Translations under genes and position numbers: made by a program | In this document: one piece after another, positions 14,673 to 15,370 of the stretch | Layout of the letters: every line of letters begins with the position of its first letter | How positions within the stretch are numbered: position 1 is the first letter of the stretch | The notes under the pieces: model-generated | What the model was told of the DNA's origin: nothing | Databases searched by the model: none | What the model saw: only the letters and a program-made list of their open reading frames with translations | Assembly (NCBI GenBank): GCA_035267045.1 | Contig: DATFMH010000150.1 | Location: 1-15,370, forward strand | Source: DATFMH01 sp035267045 | GTDB taxonomy: Bacteria; Bacteroidota; Rhodothermia; Balneolales; DATFMH01 | Direction: 5' to 3' | DNA: 15,370 bases

Positions 14673-15370
14673 ATGCAACATAAGAGGGGATACAGACAAT
14701 TCAATAGGGGTGTTTGGATATTTTTATTATCCATATTATTGTTTGTTGTGGGATGCGCTACCCATGCCCCTATGAGTGAAATGCTCATGTTTAACCGGAA
14801 AGAAGTGGGTGATAAAATTTACAGGGCACGGTATAGTCAATCATTAATAACTGCCTCATATCAGTATCTTCCAAAAAGCCTTGATGACAGATATGTAAAA
14901 GGACATTATGGCCATAACATTAAACCGGCCGCTACATCGCTAACACTTGCCACCAACCCAATTTTCCTTTCTAAAGCATCAGATAATTTTGCTTTGTCAT
15001 TAGCGCTTGGTTTAAATCCCGGGGTGGATGCCACATTTCGGATTATACCTAAATATTACACAACCTTTAGTATAGATGGTTATGGAGGTACACAAATAAT
15101 AATACAAAAAAGGCTGTTTAATAAACCGACAGCCGGCTTGAGTTTTGGTGTATTCTATAAGAATCAACATCATAACAATTACGAAGATACCCAAAGTGAT
15201 TGTGGTTTTTGCCCAAGTTTTTTGAATTTCAATACGAATGAAGTTGGGATACGCTCGGTTTTCTTATCTCACGCATCCCAAACCAAATCACAGGGATTCC
15301 TTTATTTCGTTGGCTCTTTAGGCTATGATGTGAATATGCAAATCATCGTTTTTCAAATTGGCTGCAGTTT
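14673..15370 (+). CDS. Outer-membrane lipoprotein/beta-barrel-like protein, 3' end cut by window
   Basis: The frame from the ATG at 14673 stays open to the window end (232 complete codons), so the gene continues to the right. It starts with a basic, Arg-rich segment, a hydrophobic core (GVWIFLLSILLFVV) and a lipobox VVGC (Cys28), giving a lipoprotein. The mature part is rich in aromatic and Gly residues and in short alternating strands (SLTLATNPIFLS, FALSLALGLNPGVDATFRI, FSIDGYGGTQIIIQKRLF, AGLSFGVFYKN), as in outer-membrane beta-barrels. A small cysteine pair, CGFC, lies at about residues 185-188. I do not recognise the family and assign no function. No ribosome-binding site is evident, and the weak start context makes the exact ATG less certain. 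Confidence 0.72.
   Translation, partial: MQHKRGYRQFNRGVWIFLLSILLFVVGCATHAPMSEMLMFNRKEVGDKIYRARYSQSLITASYQYLPKSLDDRYVKGHYGHNIKPAATSLTLATNPIFLSKASDNFALSLALGLNPGVDATFRIIPKYYTTFSIDGYGGTQIIIQKRLFNKPTAGLSFGVFYKNQHHNNYEDTQSDCGFCPSFLNFNTNEVGIRSVFLSHASQTKSQGFLYFVGSLGYDVNMQIIVFQIGCS

Overview
The window looks like chromosomal DNA of a Bacteroidota-type bacterium (Bacteroidota or a close FCB relative such as Balneolota or Rhodothermota). The main evidence is a SusC/SusD outer-membrane nutrient-import pair with the expected features: a carboxypeptidase-regulatory-like domain, a TonB plug, and a SusD lipoprotein. A DUF4918/SMUG2-like DNA glycosylase, several lipobox proteins, modest GC content, AT-rich spacers and weak Shine-Dalgarno sequences fit the same picture. 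No rRNA, tRNA, CRISPR array, transposase or phage gene was seen.

Layout. Positions 1-164 (minus) hold the N-terminus of an S9-type peptidase that runs off the left edge. A strong intrinsic terminator (258-302) separates it from susD (321-1697, minus) and susC (1745-4759, minus). SusC has a leader with two stem-loops and then about 600 bases of very AT-rich, gene-free DNA. A Y-family polymerase gene, dinB (5447-6781, minus), follows. It is divergent from a small membrane-protein gene (7066-7557, plus), and the spacer between them contains a perfect 30-bp palindrome. Next, on the plus strand, come a Rid-family protein (7846-8241), an overlapping dihydropterin pair folB/folX-like and folK (8442-9171), a bacterial lipase-maturation-factor homologue (9300-10751) almost abutting a YgiD-type LigB dioxygenase (10755-11570), a DUF4097-like beta-repeat lipoprotein (11753-12559) and a stand-alone ATP-grasp ligase (12711-13583). 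A SMUG2-like uracil-DNA glycosylase lies on the minus strand (13804-14496). A lipoprotein/beta-barrel-like gene (14673 to the right edge, plus) is cut by the window.

How the genes relate. SusC/SusD form one import complex, and a downstream peptidase on the same strand would suit peptide import, although the terminator argues against simple co-transcription. FolB and FolK are consecutive enzymes of folate/pterin synthesis and their reading frames overlap. LMF and YgiD are separated by only 3 bases and are probably co-transcribed, though no functional link is known to me. DinB and the SMUG2-like enzyme are both DNA-damage proteins but lie far apart.

The least explained features are in the spacers. 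They are decayed short tandem repeats of 7-9 bases around the Rid gene, an 18-base sequence present exactly in both spacers flanking that gene, the 30-bp palindrome, and the two hairpins in the susC leader. I did not find a convincing new multi-gene defence or biosynthetic system. Most genes here are ordinary.
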